From: Acheta domesticus
Taxonomy: Eukaryota; Arthropoda; Insecta; Orthoptera; Gryllidae
Direction of reading: 5' to 3'
DNA: 64,000 bases
Assembly: GCA_031308135.1 (NCBI GenBank)
Contig: JAHLJT010008756.1
Span: 74,621,821 to 74,685,820, forward strand
Of this stretch, positions 44,395 through 56,381 are shown piece by piece; within the stretch, counting starts at the first letter, position 1; every line of letters starts with the position of its first letter. Made by a program: the position numbers and the translations under genes. Below the pieces are notes generated by a model. The model ran no database searches. It saw only the letters and a list, made by a program, of their open reading frames with translations, and had not been told where the DNA came from.

Positions 44395-44830
44395 CGTCCC
44401 TTTCGGTTTACTTAACGGCTGCTCTGATCGGTATTTTCCCGTAGTTTCGCCGTTCAGAACCAGATTATTGCCGGAACAGAACTCTTAAGAAACGAGCCAC
44501 GGACCGCGTGCGATCTTTCCGTTCTCTTCCTTGTCCTAACTTAATTACACAAACAACACACTCACACCGTCATACAAAAACATTCACTACGCTGACACGC
44601 ATGTCGGGAGACCTACTGAGAGCTTAGAGCTTGTCCCGGCTGAGGCGAGCCCCTCTGATGGGAGATACTCGTACCTGGTTGGTGATGCCCTCCCCCAGCC
44701 GATCTCGGCGCCGGATATGGCCATCCTGGAAGGAAAGATCACCGCCACCTCTGGCGTTAAAACATGCAATACATTTCTGAACTAATGGCCTTAGCAATTG
44801 ACGCGCCCCGAAACGCTAATAAATCAATTT
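44395..44830 (+). mobile_element. SINE B, 5'-truncated copy with intact 3' half
   Basis: Starts at the ACGGCTGCTCTGATCGGTAT block, without the tRNA head. It then runs through CGTGCGATCTTTCCG, CATGTCGGGAGACCTACTGA, GAGCTTGTCCCGGCTGAGG, GATCTCGGCGCCGGATATGG, AAAGATCACCGCCACCTC, TTAAAACATGC, TAATGGCCTTAG and TTGACGCGCCCCGAAACGC. It ends in an AATAAATCAATTT tail. It defines the family's 3' end. Confidence 0.88.
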
Positions 44831-47330
44831 GTTTACCTCCTCAGTACAAGGAAGAATTCGCTCAGGTTTCTGCATGATCACTCTTTGCAGAAATGCTCCT
44901 TTTAAGGTTGTCCACTATATCTGATTCTTATTTTATATTGCTCACATAGAAAGTATAAGGAAAGCTTGTTTCTTTGAAACTAAGCTGTTTTGATTTTTAT
45001 GTCATTGAATCTGATTTCTCTGTATTCGCTGCTCCTTTCTACGTACTCGCGAATTCCTCCCGGCAGCTGACTCACCGCGTGCCATTGGTCTCGCCTTCAT
45101 TCCTCTCCCGTCCATCGTCAATCTCTATACGCGTGGGCGGTACCTTGACGATTCGGGGTAGCGGTTCACCCTGGTACGTGGATACCAAGGATGGTTAGCT
45201 ATTAGAGCTTTGGGAGCCACTTTCAAGGAAAGAGTTTGGAAAGAGCTGAGAGAGATGTTTTTCTTCAAAGTTTAAACACATTTAAACACAAAAACTTTTT
45301 TTAATTTGTTTTTATAACAAATAAAACGATGAATAGCAATTTTTTTATTTATTTAGAATCTGAATCATTCACTTATTGGAAATTTTACATAACAAAAAAA
45401 TTAATTATGAACATTTTTGTTAACATGAGCTATTCCGACTGTCAAATTTGGTTATTAATTGCTTGACATCGTGGCAGGACCTTTATTCTGAAGAAATCAG
45501 TGCAAGTTCAGTTTAATGTCCGACGGTTGCAATAGACATTTAGATTTAATTAACACTATTATTATACCTAATAATGTCGTACGAATAATGTCCCAGAAAT
45601 AAAAATAATTTGTAGCAGAATTAAATGATTTTCAGGTTACCCTCAGAATTTTGCGCCAGACAAGAATGCTAAAAGGACAGCATGCAACTCGCGACCAGTG
45701 CTATGGGCACTGTTGTTATAGAGAGATTACTCTAAGAAGGAAAGCGATTTGAAAGCTACTGCTTGGCTATCGCTGGCAGCATAACTGGAAGTTTTGTGCA
45801 TTTGCTCAGTTACTTAACGCAAGCAGTTGGCTCGCTTTTAAATGCCTTTTACCCAACCTTTTGTAATACCAATGTTCAGCATGACTTTCTTTTGTTTTCC
45901 GACATATCATGGTTCCTTTTACGCTACCTTCTCTACATGCATACATAATGCTAGAAGCACCACCAGGGTACCTCCTCAGGAACAGCCTCGAAAGAAAGGT
46001 CACAAGCATATAGATTTTATTTAGAGGTGGAAAGAATTTCAGGAAATATAAACTGCTCGAACCATTACTTGCAGAAAATTCAGATATTCGATATTGTGTT
46101 AAAATTATTCTTTATGGAAGACCGGGGTGACTTTTTTTAGTTGCTTCTACAAATATATGCTCTATCGTATCGCTCTAGCTAGCAAATCATATGACTGCAC
46201 CTTCAAAAGTTTTCTCAATACTAGTCACAATTTTCATAGAAGTAGGAGGCCAATTGCGATACAGGAGACATATTCCGTACGTAATTATTCAAGCTAGTCA
46301 CGGTGAAAATTTGTTTATATTTGTTTATGCATCTCAAAACTTATCATTCTTGGCGGCAAACATCCCCGGTCTATAGTAAAGAGACACTATGAGCTTAAAC
46401 CTAAAAAGTGTCATTTCTGTGCAATTATCTCATCGTCTATCGTACGTCCCTGCAAGCCAGGTTGGAGAGCAGTGTCGGTTTCGCCTTGACGAAGCCTTGA
46501 CGGAGAATTGGGAATTCTCGTGTTGCCCAGTTTCTCAGCTGGGTTAGTCGGTGTCATTCTCGGTGTCATACACAGCGTTATTGCCAAGGTGTGTAGGAAA
46601 GAAGTGTTGCTTCACTCTTTCTCAATTCTACTTATTCCATGAATCGTTTGATTTTATTAGATTTATGGAAAGCAGCATTATCAAGAATTACAGCTTTTGT
46701 AAAGAGAATTACTGTCATCTATTTTAAATGTATTTTTTCCTGCCCCCTCCCTCTGTCGCTCAGCTCGGGTGCCCCTATTTGGATGTCTGCTTCGTCGTGG
46801 CAGCACCCCGTACTCCCGCGTAATTGAGGACGGAGTTGTCCCACGCATGTGAATGGCGTAGGACTCCGGTATCATCCTGAAAAGTAAAGATTTAGGTTGG
46901 AAGAGCAGACCCACCCAGGTGAATGAGTAAATGGTCGTCTGTGCGCTGTGTTCGGGCCTATCCAGATGCCGGAAAGATGGTCGGCGTGTGCGCATACGAT
47001 AGGGAGTGAGAATATAGCGGAAAGCTAAGTGTCCACCTCTGGGATCTGAAACCCCTCTGGAACTAACAAAGCAGTAAAGTAGGCTGATGGCATAAGTACA
47101 TCCATCGTACGTTTCATCGATTTCTACTCACCAACCTAGTATCTTTTGTTTCTCATCACCTTCATTGCTACAGTGGGGAATGTACATACGGTTTGCTAGG
47201 GAAGATTGTCAGTAGATTCACTACATCTGACTCAAAAGAATATGCTTGAATTATCCATGATAAATACAATTCAATTCCAACACTAAAAAAACTAAATTAA
47301 GGTATCCTGTAAAGTTTTCCGATGTGTTTG
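44831..47330. other. Long intergenic stretch, nothing recognised
   Basis: Contains a 104-codon minus frame (46681-46995) with a basic C-terminal half and several frames of 60-75 codons. None shows a recognised motif or splice context. No repeat was matched to the rest of the window. Confidence 0.4.
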
Positions 47331-47339
47331 GGCACTGAC

Positions 47340-47525
47340 AGTCACGGAACGCCCGCCGTCCCCGCTCCAGCGGCCCCGCCCCACCCCCGCCGTCGCTCAC
47401 GCTGCCTCGGCCTCTGCGGCCGCCGCCGGAGGCGTTAAAAATACGCGACGCGACGCAGCGCTGCAGGTGGAATGTGGTTTCGACGCCGCGGCCGCGCCGG
47501 TGGCAAGGACGACGCAGCCATTGGT
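47340..47525. other. CpG/GC-rich island
   Basis: GC boxes (GGCCCCGCCCCACCCCC) and dense CpG, including two GCGGCCGC-type sites. No exon is supported. Confidence 0.45.
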
Positions 47526-48980
47526 AATTCCGCTGCGCTCTCAACCAGCCTTTCCTACCTTCTTCGCGGAATCCTTACTCATCCCGTCTTGTACATCCTT
47601 CCAGGAAATTACACGGTTTTACTGAAAAAATCTTATGGTAAAAGTACTCTGATTTGCTGGCAATGCATATGGATCCGTTTGTGTAGGCCTGTTTTGCACT
47701 ACACTTACACCGCAGCAGATTGTTTGTCTCCAAATCTTTGAGTAAACACTACGAATAGTTTATCTTGTAAATAACTTATGTTCAATTGTAATTAAAGTTA
47801 ACAGCAGATAGTGGTACCATTAGAAAAATGTGCTTTTTTGAATCTTGATTTTCCTCGAATGACGAACTTCGAATTCTTTAATATTCAATATCAAAGTTTT
47901 TCAAATTTGTGTTCTTCTTTATACGTTTTAATGCACGTATTGTTCATTCATCAGAAAATCTCAGTGCAGGGTGACAAGAAGGTAATAGAAAAGCTAATAC
48001 ATCTGAAAAGAACGATTATCCATCGCTGTCAACTACGTGTTTCTAAAAGAAGTAATCAAGCCTATGATCGAAGCGGCTAATGCATTCTCTGTAAAAACAC
48101 CTAAAATCTTGAAGTTTCGTGTAATTTGGAGAGAATCTCCATTCTTCGTATAACGCAATAGTAATTTTCTAAAGTCAGGTGTGCATATCATTAGGATAAT
48201 TAGCTATTTCGCTTATACGTGAAGTAAAATAAAAGTCTTTCAGCTGGAGCTTTCAGTAACAAAAATAGAGAAACAGTACAGGTTTCTTTATCCAAAGCTT
48301 TACATCGAAGTTTTCGTCTTTCACCCGTCTTTCGTACGTCCTAGCTTTCCTGAATTGGTACCAATACTGTAAAGTCCTCGACAATAGTCGTAGCAATTAT
48401 GGTCAATTGCTTCCTTCAATTCGATGCAGTTCGTAAAATGGCCAGAGGTGGTGCACAAAGACAAGTAGGTCATGAGCTTCTAGATATGATGTGCGAGACT
48501 CTTATAGCTCTTTCAAAGAGTGAAATCTTTGTCGTTCCATAATTAATTTGGATGTGGCAACTGGTTGGTATTTTCATGTTAATAATTTTGTGTGTGTTGT
48601 GCAAGTTTATAATAAAAATGCATTCTTAACAAAGTATAATTGCCTGGCTCGTCCATTCTCGGGCATATAAAGTTATATGAAAAAGTATCGACGGAAAAAA
48701 GTTCTTAAAAATGTTTGTGTTTCATTACGAAGTTCGATTTCATTTTGTCTGTTTCATTAAGTCGTAACACACGTTTTAAAAAAACTGTAGAATATACCAA
48801 AAAGTGTCAATCGATTTGTATTGTCGAGAGACACCCGTGAACTTTTTCTTTCCTTTAAAGACGCCAGAAAATACGCGATTCACCTGCACTCCATACATAC
48901 ACACATACACACACTCACGTTTCTCGAGAATTATCTAGAATTTTGTAGAAATATTGAATAAAAAACCTCTGAAATGTTTC
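47526..48980. other. AT-rich intergenic, nothing recognised
   Basis: Short frames (89 codons, twice) without motifs; no shared repeat. Confidence 0.4.
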
Positions 48981-48984
48981 AGTG

Positions 48985-49400
48985 ACAACAATAATTGCCT
49001 CTCTAATCGGGGAATCCTAAGGTTCGAGTCCTGAGGGTGGCAGATATTTTCAAATAGCCAGGGAGAAAGGTCGAATTCATCCACTGTCTGGGGAAGATTC
49101 TAGCGGCTGGCTGCTCTGTTCAGCAGTCAGTTTTCCGTGCCATCTCCGATCAATTGCAGGCGAATATCAGACTAGAACCCTAACAAAAGGGACCAGGGAC
49201 CGGGCGGGATCTTCACGTCATCTTTGTCCCCCTCCTCTCCCCTTCCAACTACACACTTACACTAACATGCACTACACTACCGCACACGTCGGGAGCATAG
49301 AACTTATCTCGGCTGGAGCGATGCCCCGCTGGGGGAGATACCTGGAGAAACTCTCCTCCCCCACACACACGCACACACAAGCCGACACGTGTGAATTAGC
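48985..49400 (+). mobile_element. SINE B copy with B-box
   Basis: TCTCTAATCGGGGAATCC, a B-box AAGGTTCGAGTCCTGAGGG, TGGCAGATATTTTC, AGGTCGAATTCATCCACTG, TCTGGGGAAGATTCTAGCGG, ACTACCGCACACGTCGGGAG and TGGGGGAGATACC. It ends in a CA-dinucleotide-rich patch rather than the usual 3' half. Confidence 0.85.
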
Positions 49401-51189
49401 CCCCGATTTCACATTCCATAAGTGATGATAGACCGGCTGCCACATGCACTACACTAAGAATACCATTGACTTATGAATTTGACGCGCAGAACAATTCAAA
49501 AGATGCAATACTCACTCTCCTATTCGGTAAAAAAGTAATTACCTTGCCTGTAGACCGAAACAGGGCGAATTACTCCTGGCATAATTAGACCCCGAATAGT
49601 GCACCGGAAAAGGTATAATCATAACGGACGACACACGCAACTTACACGATTTCTAAATGTAAAATTAGCATAAATGTATGAATTATAACAAATCTTCGGT
49701 GCACTTTTGATCCCGCTTTCATTTATTTTATTTATTATTTGCAAATTGATTATTTTGTTTTTTCTGTGGAAGATATTTTATTATAAATTTTTGAGATATA
49801 CTTGTAAATTTCGAATGTTGCATACAATATTTCAATTATGGTACACAGATTTCGAAGTAAAGGATGAGAATGAGAAAATGGTAATTATATTGAGAGGTAG
49901 AGAAAACTAAAAATCAAAATATTATAAGAATTGCCTTGTTGCTCGAATGCACATATTATGGTAATAGTAACATGATATCCTTTAAAAAAATAATAAAAAA
50001 ACACACTGTGAGTCCCAAAAGTGTACCATACTCAACAACAGAATAGAAAGGCTATCTCTTTCCCCACACGTCATGTACAGTTTTTACTGTTTTTGAGCAA
50101 ATAAATAAATAAATAAGGCATTTAAAAATATGTATACAGTTTCTTATAACTCACTCCATTTTGTATATTTCAACTCTAATTTCTTATCTAATTTCGACGC
50201 ACAGTGATTTCTTTAATAATAGAGATATTAAAAGAGCAGACCAAATTCTCGAGCTTTTTTTAATTTTTATTTTTTTAAGAAGTGATTTGAGTCGTCTTCC
50301 TAACTTCAAGTTTACTTTGCAATTCGCAGAAGTAATGGGCAAGCTTGGTGACGTCATTTCCGGTTGAGTAGAGAACGAAAATAGCAAGGCGAAAGCGGAC
50401 ATGTTCTGAGCTGAGGTTCAAACTTTCGCGTGCTGAGGTGCACAGTGATCAGGTTCTTCGGATTGTTTTTTAAATCTTATGTTCACACTATTTATACCTG
50501 CAATAAAATTATTAGTTTTATTTTCGAAAAAAAAATGAAAGTTTGAGAAGAATACTACGTTATTGTCATGAGCATCTAAATAGTAATTTGGAGCGAAGCA
50601 TTTAGGTTCTGGTGTTCAGTTTGCAATAAAAATAAAATAATACAAAATTGTTCATGTGGTCGGCCGACCCCCTTTCCGATCAGTGGAAACATTTATACAA
50701 CGGCGCAGCTGTTTTCACATCTTTTTGTACTCATCTATTTCAGGTACTTTTAAAATCGTATCTTCAGTATTCACTAAAGTAAAATCATTAGTTCCCAAAT
50801 TTTCCCATCTAATCTTGTTAACTTCTATTTTTGCCGGAATATTATAAAGGGTAGTAATAATGACTCTATTTTCTACTCATACACCATCTCAAACTGGACA
50901 TTGTTGCGTCAGTAGAATTCTGCTGTCTGAGCGGACCATTCAGTTGCAACGGAAGACTGTCTACGTTCTAAGCCCCCCGGATGTGTGTGAATAGATCTGC
51001 ATTTGTACCCTTTCCGCGCAAGTGACATGTGTCTTGGGTGGTCGTCTTCCTTTCTCCGCCTGGACAAAGCGCCGCTGCCGACTTCCTGCGAGCTCGCACG
51101 TGCAGATCGTCTCTCAACGGCCTCTTCCTAGAGGTAGTCTGTGACCTCCAGTGGATTCTTGTCGCCCGCCCGCCCATCCGTCTACCCGC
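49401..51189. other. AT-rich intergenic; inverted dispersed repeat and AAAT run
   Basis: An (AAAT)n run at about 50098-50115 sits beside the inverted partner of the 42457-42516 repeat (50054-50117). No gene is supported. From 50880 the sequence becomes GC-richer without a recognised exon. Confidence 0.45.
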
Positions 51190-51202
51190 CCGATCGCCTG
51201 CG

Positions 51203-51618
51203 TAGGGAGAAGTGGCTCAGGGCATCAACTGATGTCACTGCAGTTCCCCTGAACGGGAAACTTAGGGCCAGTCCCGACGGTGGCAGGATTTTCGACACTA
51301 GCGTGTCAGCTATGTCGAATTCAGATGCTGCCGGATTCGGATGCTCTGATTAGTTCTGATAGTTTTCCGAGGTTTCTCCGATCAACACCAGGCGAATGCC
51401 AGAGCAGTACCCTAACAAATGGGCCATGGACCGCGCGCGATCTTTCCTTTCTCTTCCTTGTCCTATCCACACACCTTACAAACCCCGCAAGCCGATGGTA
51501 GGTCGACGCCGGATCTCCGGGGGAAGATCACCGCCAGCTCCCGAGGAAAAACATGCACCACCCTTACGAGTCTATTGACCTGAGCTGTTGACGCGCCCGG
51601 AATCACTAATCAGTCAAA
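51203..51618 (+). mobile_element. SINE B, complete copy with 13-bp TSD
   Basis: Bracketed by CCGATCGCCTGCG (51190-51202) and CCGATCGCCCGCG (51619-51631), a 13-bp duplication with one mismatch. The 416-bp element has the head AGTGGCTCAGGGCATCAACT, a decayed B-box (TTAGGGCCAGTCCCGACGG), TGGCAGGATTTTCGACACT, TTTCTCCGATCAACACCAGG, GCGCGCGATCTTTCC, CCGGATCTCCGGGGGAAGAT, TTGACGCGCCCGGAATC and an ACTAATCAGTCAAA tail. Part of the middle (the ACATGTCGGGAG block) is deleted. Confidence 0.92.
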
Positions 51619-51631
51619 CCGATCGCCCGCG

Positions 51632-52640
51632 CGCCCGATCATCCAATAGTTGCATTCGGCCTGTTGTCACTGCGATACGCCTCGTAGCGGCCATTGGATC
51701 ATTTTTCTGCGGGATACTTCTTTTTGGTCTCTCTAAGAGAAAATCTGGTAGAAACAGAACGCCCGTGCCAGGTTTCCTCGAAATTCTTGTACTTTCTCTA
51801 TTTCTATCCATATTACATCTTGCAGATTGATCGCTTCAAAACCTGTCATTAAATCATCGTAATAAAAATTGCACTTATATGGTGCTAAGAACACACCAGC
51901 ATGTTCATCGTAATATAAATAATAAATGATTCCTTTACATTTTCCCTCAGAAGCGTAGCTTTCCATGAAATGTGTTTTCTATATTTTTTCTATTTCATCG
52001 TAGTCGTCACCCATTACTTTAAGAGCATTTCTATGACTCGAAAAGCTGTAGTAGGCCTAGACTCGGGAGGTCATAAGTATTATTTGTGAATAGTGAGTGC
52101 ACTGTAATTTAGACGACCGGCTAAGATTAGAAAATTCGGATGACCTAATGTCGGGCGCAATCCTAGAGCCGCGCGTGATCCAGGACGTCTTAATTTGCCT
52201 CTCAATTCCTCATTTCCGCTCATTTCGCTAATTTTCGTTTATATCCGACGAAAGTATATTATTCCTTCGTCAATATTTAGAACCATACTGAGAGCTGTGA
52301 CTCACTGTAAGCATAATCTTATGTATTGTTATAAAAGACGAGAAATCGTCAACAAGCTGCAGTGCTGATAATAAGCATTTCTGAGCAAAATACCATAAGA
52401 AGCGTTTGTTCATCTAATCGAGGAGAATATGGTTATATATTTTATTACCACCTAAAATGTCTCACTTTGTATTATTTTATAAGAAACTGATAATGCTCTT
52501 GCGATCATTTGCTGAAATAAACAGTTCGTTCCTTCCCCATTCCTTCTTTCCTTCCTTCCTTCCTTCTTTCATGTGTTCATTAATTTATTCATAACTCGTT
52601 AGTCCGTCATAACCATTACACTATAACATTTGATTCGTAT
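51632..52640. other. Intergenic with TTCC microsatellite
   Basis: A (TTCC)n tract lies at about 52541-52571. Frames of 65-80 codons near 51588-51966 overlap antisense. Nothing else recognised. Confidence 0.45.
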
Positions 52641-52649
52641 CCGAGACGT

Positions 52650-53120
52650 CCCTTGATAGTTTGAGCGGAGTTGGGGCCGACTGTTGTTTGGAGGTCTCCG
52701 AACTCCGAGTTTCGCCGGCCGCCGCGCCGCGCCGCGCCGCGCCGCGCCGCGCAGCGCAGTCGGAAGGGGCGTTGACTGGAGGGCGGGGCGCCGTGGGGCG
52801 GGCGGACGCGGGGGCGGGGGCGGGCAGTGACGAAGGAAGAAAGGGGTCCGAACCGATCGCAGATCGCTGACCGCTGCGCTGCACAGTTAAGCCCGCAAAA
52901 AGCGCCGGGTACAGTTAGGAGCGCGTCGCTGGGCGCGCGCGGCCCGCCTCACGGCCCGCGGCGCTGCCTACAGCGGCAAAGGCCCCCGTGGCGGCAGGGG
53001 TGGTGGGGGTGGAGGAGAGGGGGAGGGGCTGGACGTGGGGCGCTGGCTGGGCGAGTGTGAGGCGCGGGGTGGGGGCGCGGGCGGGGGCGTGGCGGGTGTG
53101 GAAGACTACGCCGGAACAAC
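52650..53120. other. Largest CpG/GC island, GCGCC pentamer repeat
   Basis: About 470 bp of extreme GC and CpG content. A GCGCC pentamer run occupies about 52721-52752, and many GGGGCGGG GC boxes follow. In an AT-rich genome this is promoter-like in composition, but no first exon, TATA box or splice donor could be pinned down on either strand. Confidence 0.5.
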
Positions 53121-53159
53121 GAGAGTGACGGGCTCCCTGAGAAAAACAGTGCCCTGGGG

Positions 53160-53386
53160 CAGTTGATCCAAGCGAGGGGGGGGGGGGCTTATTTCAAACA
53201 AAATTTTCTCTTCTACCAATTCATAAACAGAATTCATTTCTACATGCATCTGAAGTAACATGTAGCTCTAAACATGAAGAGATAAATGCGTTTTTCGTTT
53301 CTTTTGAATGAAAAAGAATTGGGGGCCAATTCAATTGGGGCCAGGGGGAAGATGCCCCAGCTGCCTCCCCCTTCCGGACGCCACTG
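53160..53386. mobile_element. Possible small transposon with CAGT...ACTG ends
   Basis: The left CAGTTGATCCAAGCGAGGGG and the inverted right end CAGTGGCGTCCGGAAGGGGG are loosely similar. The interior has a long G run. Flanking octamers do not match, so this is weak. Confidence 0.3.
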
Positions 53387-53517
53387 AGTGACGTCGCAAA
53401 GGTTGAGGTAGCTAGAGGTCGGAACTACTTTAGATACATATCTGGGTCGAATTGAACCACTGCCTGGAAGAGAATTCTCGCGTCCGGCACCTCTGATAGG
53501 CAGAGTTCGCAAGAGAT

Positions 53518-53823
53518 CAGGATTGTCGAACTGACGGCCCTCGGGCCTCATGCGGCCCGCGGAGACATTTATTGTGGCCCGCGAAAGACTCGTTGAAACG
53601 TAAGTCCCTTGCATCCCTGTCGGGTGAGAAGATTTGCATGTTATGGCTTGGTATCACGTATGGTTCTATCCTCCCCTATTTCAGAGCAGCCGAACAAACG
53701 GCCGAGACCAACAATGAAGGGAAGTCAGGTGTGGATCCCCCACTAAGTAATGTAAATATGGCCCGCAACCATATTATATAGTTTAATTGTGGCCCTTAAG
53801 GTCTTGCAAGTTGGACACCCCTG
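53518..53823 (-). mobile_element. hAT-like MITE inside SINE B
   Basis: On the minus strand it begins CAGGGGTGTCCAACTTGCAA, then GACCTTAAGGGCCACAATT and GGTTGCGGGCCATATTTACA. This matches the start of the element at 58748-59156. The other end reads CAGGATTGTCGAACTGACGG. The flanking octamers CAAGAGAT and AGATAGAT agree at 5 of 8, consistent with a decayed 8-bp TSD. Confidence 0.82.
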
Positions 53824-53996
53824 AGATAGATGCACTTGACAACCATTAAAGAGCGAGCCAACTCTCCCATTTTAGGTCGACGAGTGAGCAGACGCGATCA
53901 CTTAGTTTTGCGCAGTTTCTTCGATCAAAACCAGGCAAATACCCTTACAAACAAGCCACAGACCGTGTAGAATATTTCCATCCTAATCCTTCACAT

Positions 53997-54265
53997 AAAA
54001 GCCTCGTGGCAGCTCCTGGTCAGCGTGCTCGCTTTCCAATACGCAGCCCCGGGTTCGATTGAGGCAAGACTATAGTGTGCGTTTTCCTTGCAATGTCCCT
54101 ATGTTGCTGTGTGACGATGAGAAAATTCACTTCTTAGGTTGAGAAGACCGGAATACGGCGTGGGGTGTCTACGTGCTAACCGCACGTACCCTCTTAACCC
54201 ACGGCCGCGAGGCAGGGACGTCGCCGGTAGGCCTGAGCCCGTTCACGGGACGTTGTGCCAAGTAC
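53997..54265 (+). mobile_element. SINE F, complete, perfect 12-bp TSD, nested in SINE B
   Basis: AATCCTTCACAT occurs at 53985-53996 and again at 54266-54277, exactly bracketing a 269-bp element. The head includes CTCGTGGCAGCTCCTGGTCA and GCGTGCTCGC, with a B-box GGGTTCGATTGAGG. The core GTGTGACGATGAGAAAA and the 3' CACGGCCGCGAGGC block match the minus copy at 15765-16045. The host sequence reads as SINE B on both sides. Confidence 0.93.
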
Positions 54266-54519
54266 AATCCTTCACATGCACAAATCTACCGCTCGTGTTG
54301 AGGGACCAGAGCATGTCGGCGGAGCACTTCCCCCGCTGAGGCAGATTGCCTCGAGGTTGGGAAGCCCTCAAGCCGACGAGGACGGGCCCAGATCTCGAAT
54401 TCCAGCAGAGAAGGAACACCGCCACCTGCCGGGATATAATATCCACTAGACTGACGAGACTAATGGCCTAAGTAGTTTACATGCCCGGAAACAAAAAATA
54501 CTCACTCAGTCAATTGTGT

Positions 54520-54960
54520 AGAAAAATTGTGACCAGAGGGCGGTAGCGGAGACAGTGACGAACCTCGAGCCCCTGGAGTGGTGGCGGCGGGGAGGCGTCA
54601 GAGGCGAAAGCTGTAGCGGGGTAGTTGAAGGGAAGTGGAGGCTGGGCAGAGTGGAGGCGCTGGAGTACAGAGTAACGGCAAATCTATCGGCAATGGAGAC
54701 GGCTTGACGGCGATTGTGTGGTTGAACGGAACGGAGCCAGCCACAGGTCCAGATACGACGGGAGAAGCGGAGTGGAGCGGTGGGGATGGTGGCGGGGATG
54801 AATACGGAGTCGGGACGGAAGATGGAGACTTAGAGGAACACCGATTCATTAGAGGAGACGGTGGCATGATCGAGAAAATCTGGCATGTTGGTACGTACGG
54901 ATGGTACTTATGGATGGAATGGGAGGACTCGGCCATTTGACCGATCTGATCAATCCATTA
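54520..54960 (-). repeat. C-rich degenerate repeat, inverted block
   Basis: The minus strand carries C/T-rich phrases such as CCGCCACCATCCCCACCGCT and CCGCTTCTCCCGTCG, similar in theme to 18.4-19.9 kb. Frames of 101-112 codons on opposite strands are composition artefacts. Confidence 0.4.
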
Positions 54961-55260
54961 GTTAGTAATATATGATTTGAATAAAATGCTTGTAATAACA
55001 TTTTGAAAACTGACCCTCGAGTTGGGAAAGCCCGTGCATTCGCAGTATCGCTGTATAAAGAGAAGCCTAAGAAGGACGAGTTCGACAGGTCAGAAAAACA
55101 ACAACAACCAAGTCATGTTGGACGATTGCATTGCAAGATGTTGTGTCGAAAGCATTTACAAGTGAGCCAATTGCAAGCAAACGCATGAACTAATTTAGCC
55201 CAGGAGTATAACATGCAGATACGTACTAGCAATAGCTGTCAAAGCGGTCCCTTCTTATAA
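54961..55260. other. Intergenic, nothing recognised
   Basis: No supported gene or repeat. Confidence 0.35.
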
Positions 55261-55279
55261 TAATATCTCTGTTTCATTC

Positions 55280-55472
55280 CCGGCGACGACCGCCCCAAGG
55301 CATCGCTGGGGGAGCGGCTGGCTGACCCGTGGGGCCGCGGGGGCGGCGGGGGTCCTATTGTGTAACGCGAGGCTGCGGCGGAGGGGGGAAGACGAGGAAG
55401 GCGGCAGCCGGCGGAATGGGACTTGTCTGCGAGGAAGACGCTCGGCGCTCCGGGCTGGCGACGCGACGCGGC
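55280..55472. other. GC-rich island, left part
   Basis: CpG-rich sequence abruptly interrupted by the hAT element beginning at 55473. GC-rich DNA resumes at 56271 after the element ends, so the two parts were probably one island before insertion. Confidence 0.55.
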
Positions 55473-56270
55473 CAGGGATGGCAAATTTGAGCAAAACATC
55501 GAGGCATCAACAAAAGTTTTTCGATGCCGACAAAAACATCGAAGTTTTAATTATGATGAAACACATCACGGTAAAATTTTCTAACGTGATTCATAACGCG
55601 TCAATATTAGTTGAAAGTGCATTCTGCCTTAAATTTGACAGTCAACTTAAGTTTCTAATAAACGTTCTATGTAGTCAAGCTTCAAAATGCACCCCACGTA
55701 CAAAATAATCAAAAAATGTTATAACACTGGAGGAAGGTTGTGAATTCCAAACGGTTTCGTGCCGCCTGGGGATCGACAACAGTGTCAGTAGTGAATGGCT
55801 GTTGACTGCAAACAGTCCAAAACAAAATAAGATACTGGAAATTTTAGCTACATCGAGAGACATTTTTTTGAAAACATCGGTGTTTTTGGACAAATATATC
55901 GATCTAAAAAGAACATTGAAAGCGAAACATCTATGTTTTAGTATCGATGTTTTAGTATCGATGTTTTAGTATCGATGTTTTAGTATCGATGTTTTAGTAT
56001 CGATGTTTTAGTATCGATGTTTTAGTATCGATGTTTTAGTATCGATGTTTTAGTATCGATGTTTTAGTATCGATGTTTTAGTATCGATGTTTTAGTATCG
56101 ATGTTTTAGTATCGATGTTTTAGTATCGATGTTTTAGTATCGATGTTTTAGTATCGATGTTTTAGTATCGATGTTTTAGTATCGATGTTTTAATGCGGAT
56201 GTTTCAGTATCGATGTTTCTGCTCGGTAATATTGATGTTTTAAAAACGTCGATGTTTGTTCCCATCCCTA
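55473..56270. mobile_element. hAT-like element with amplified ATCGATG array
   Basis: The left end CAGGGATGGCAAATTTGAGC and the right end TTGTTCCCATCCCTA are inverted. The flanking octamers GACGCGGC and GACGTGAT share 5 of 8 positions. The word AACATCGA occurs several times in the left part, and its complement TCGATGTT forms the long tandem array in the right part. An embedded plus frame (55358-55708) begins in the GC island and is not credible. There is no transposase, so it is non-autonomous. Confidence 0.82.
55932..56190. repeat. 14-bp tandem array, about 18 copies
   Basis: The unit TATCGATGTTTTAG is repeated almost without variation, followed by decayed units (AATGCGGATGTTTCAG, ATATTGATGTTTTAA). 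The array lies within the right half of the hAT-like element and consists of its subterminal word. There are no unique spacers, so this is not CRISPR-like. Confidence 0.97.
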
Positions 56271-56379
56271 GACGTGATACGGGTGGCCCCTTTGATCGCA
56301 CGCCCTCGCGGAGAGCGCCCGGATGCGGAGGCGACGCTGCGGGGCGGAGTGGGCGGGCTGCCAGCGGTCAGCCGGGGAC
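56271..56379. other. GC-rich island, right part
   Basis: Continuation of the 55280-55472 island on the far side of the hAT element; it is cut on its right by the hairpin MITE. Confidence 0.5.
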
Positions 56380-56381
56380 TA

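Larger units (their letters stand above)
53440..54510 (+). mobile_element. SINE B split by an hAT and a SINE F insertion
   Basis: The host SINE B pieces are 53440-53517 (TCGAATTGAACCACTGCC, AGAGAATTCTCGCG), 53824-53984 (TTCTTCGATCAAAACCAGGC, AAACAAGCCACAGACCGTG) and 54266-54510 (GAACACCGCCACCTGCC, CTAATGGCCTAAGTAG, TTACATGCCCGGAAAC plus tail). They are collinear with the 44395-44830 and 51203-51618 copies once the two insertions are discounted. Confidence 0.85.

Noticed and set aside
55932..56190. CRISPR-like array
   Set aside because: Contiguous 14-bp units without unique spacers, inside a transposon, in a eukaryotic context.
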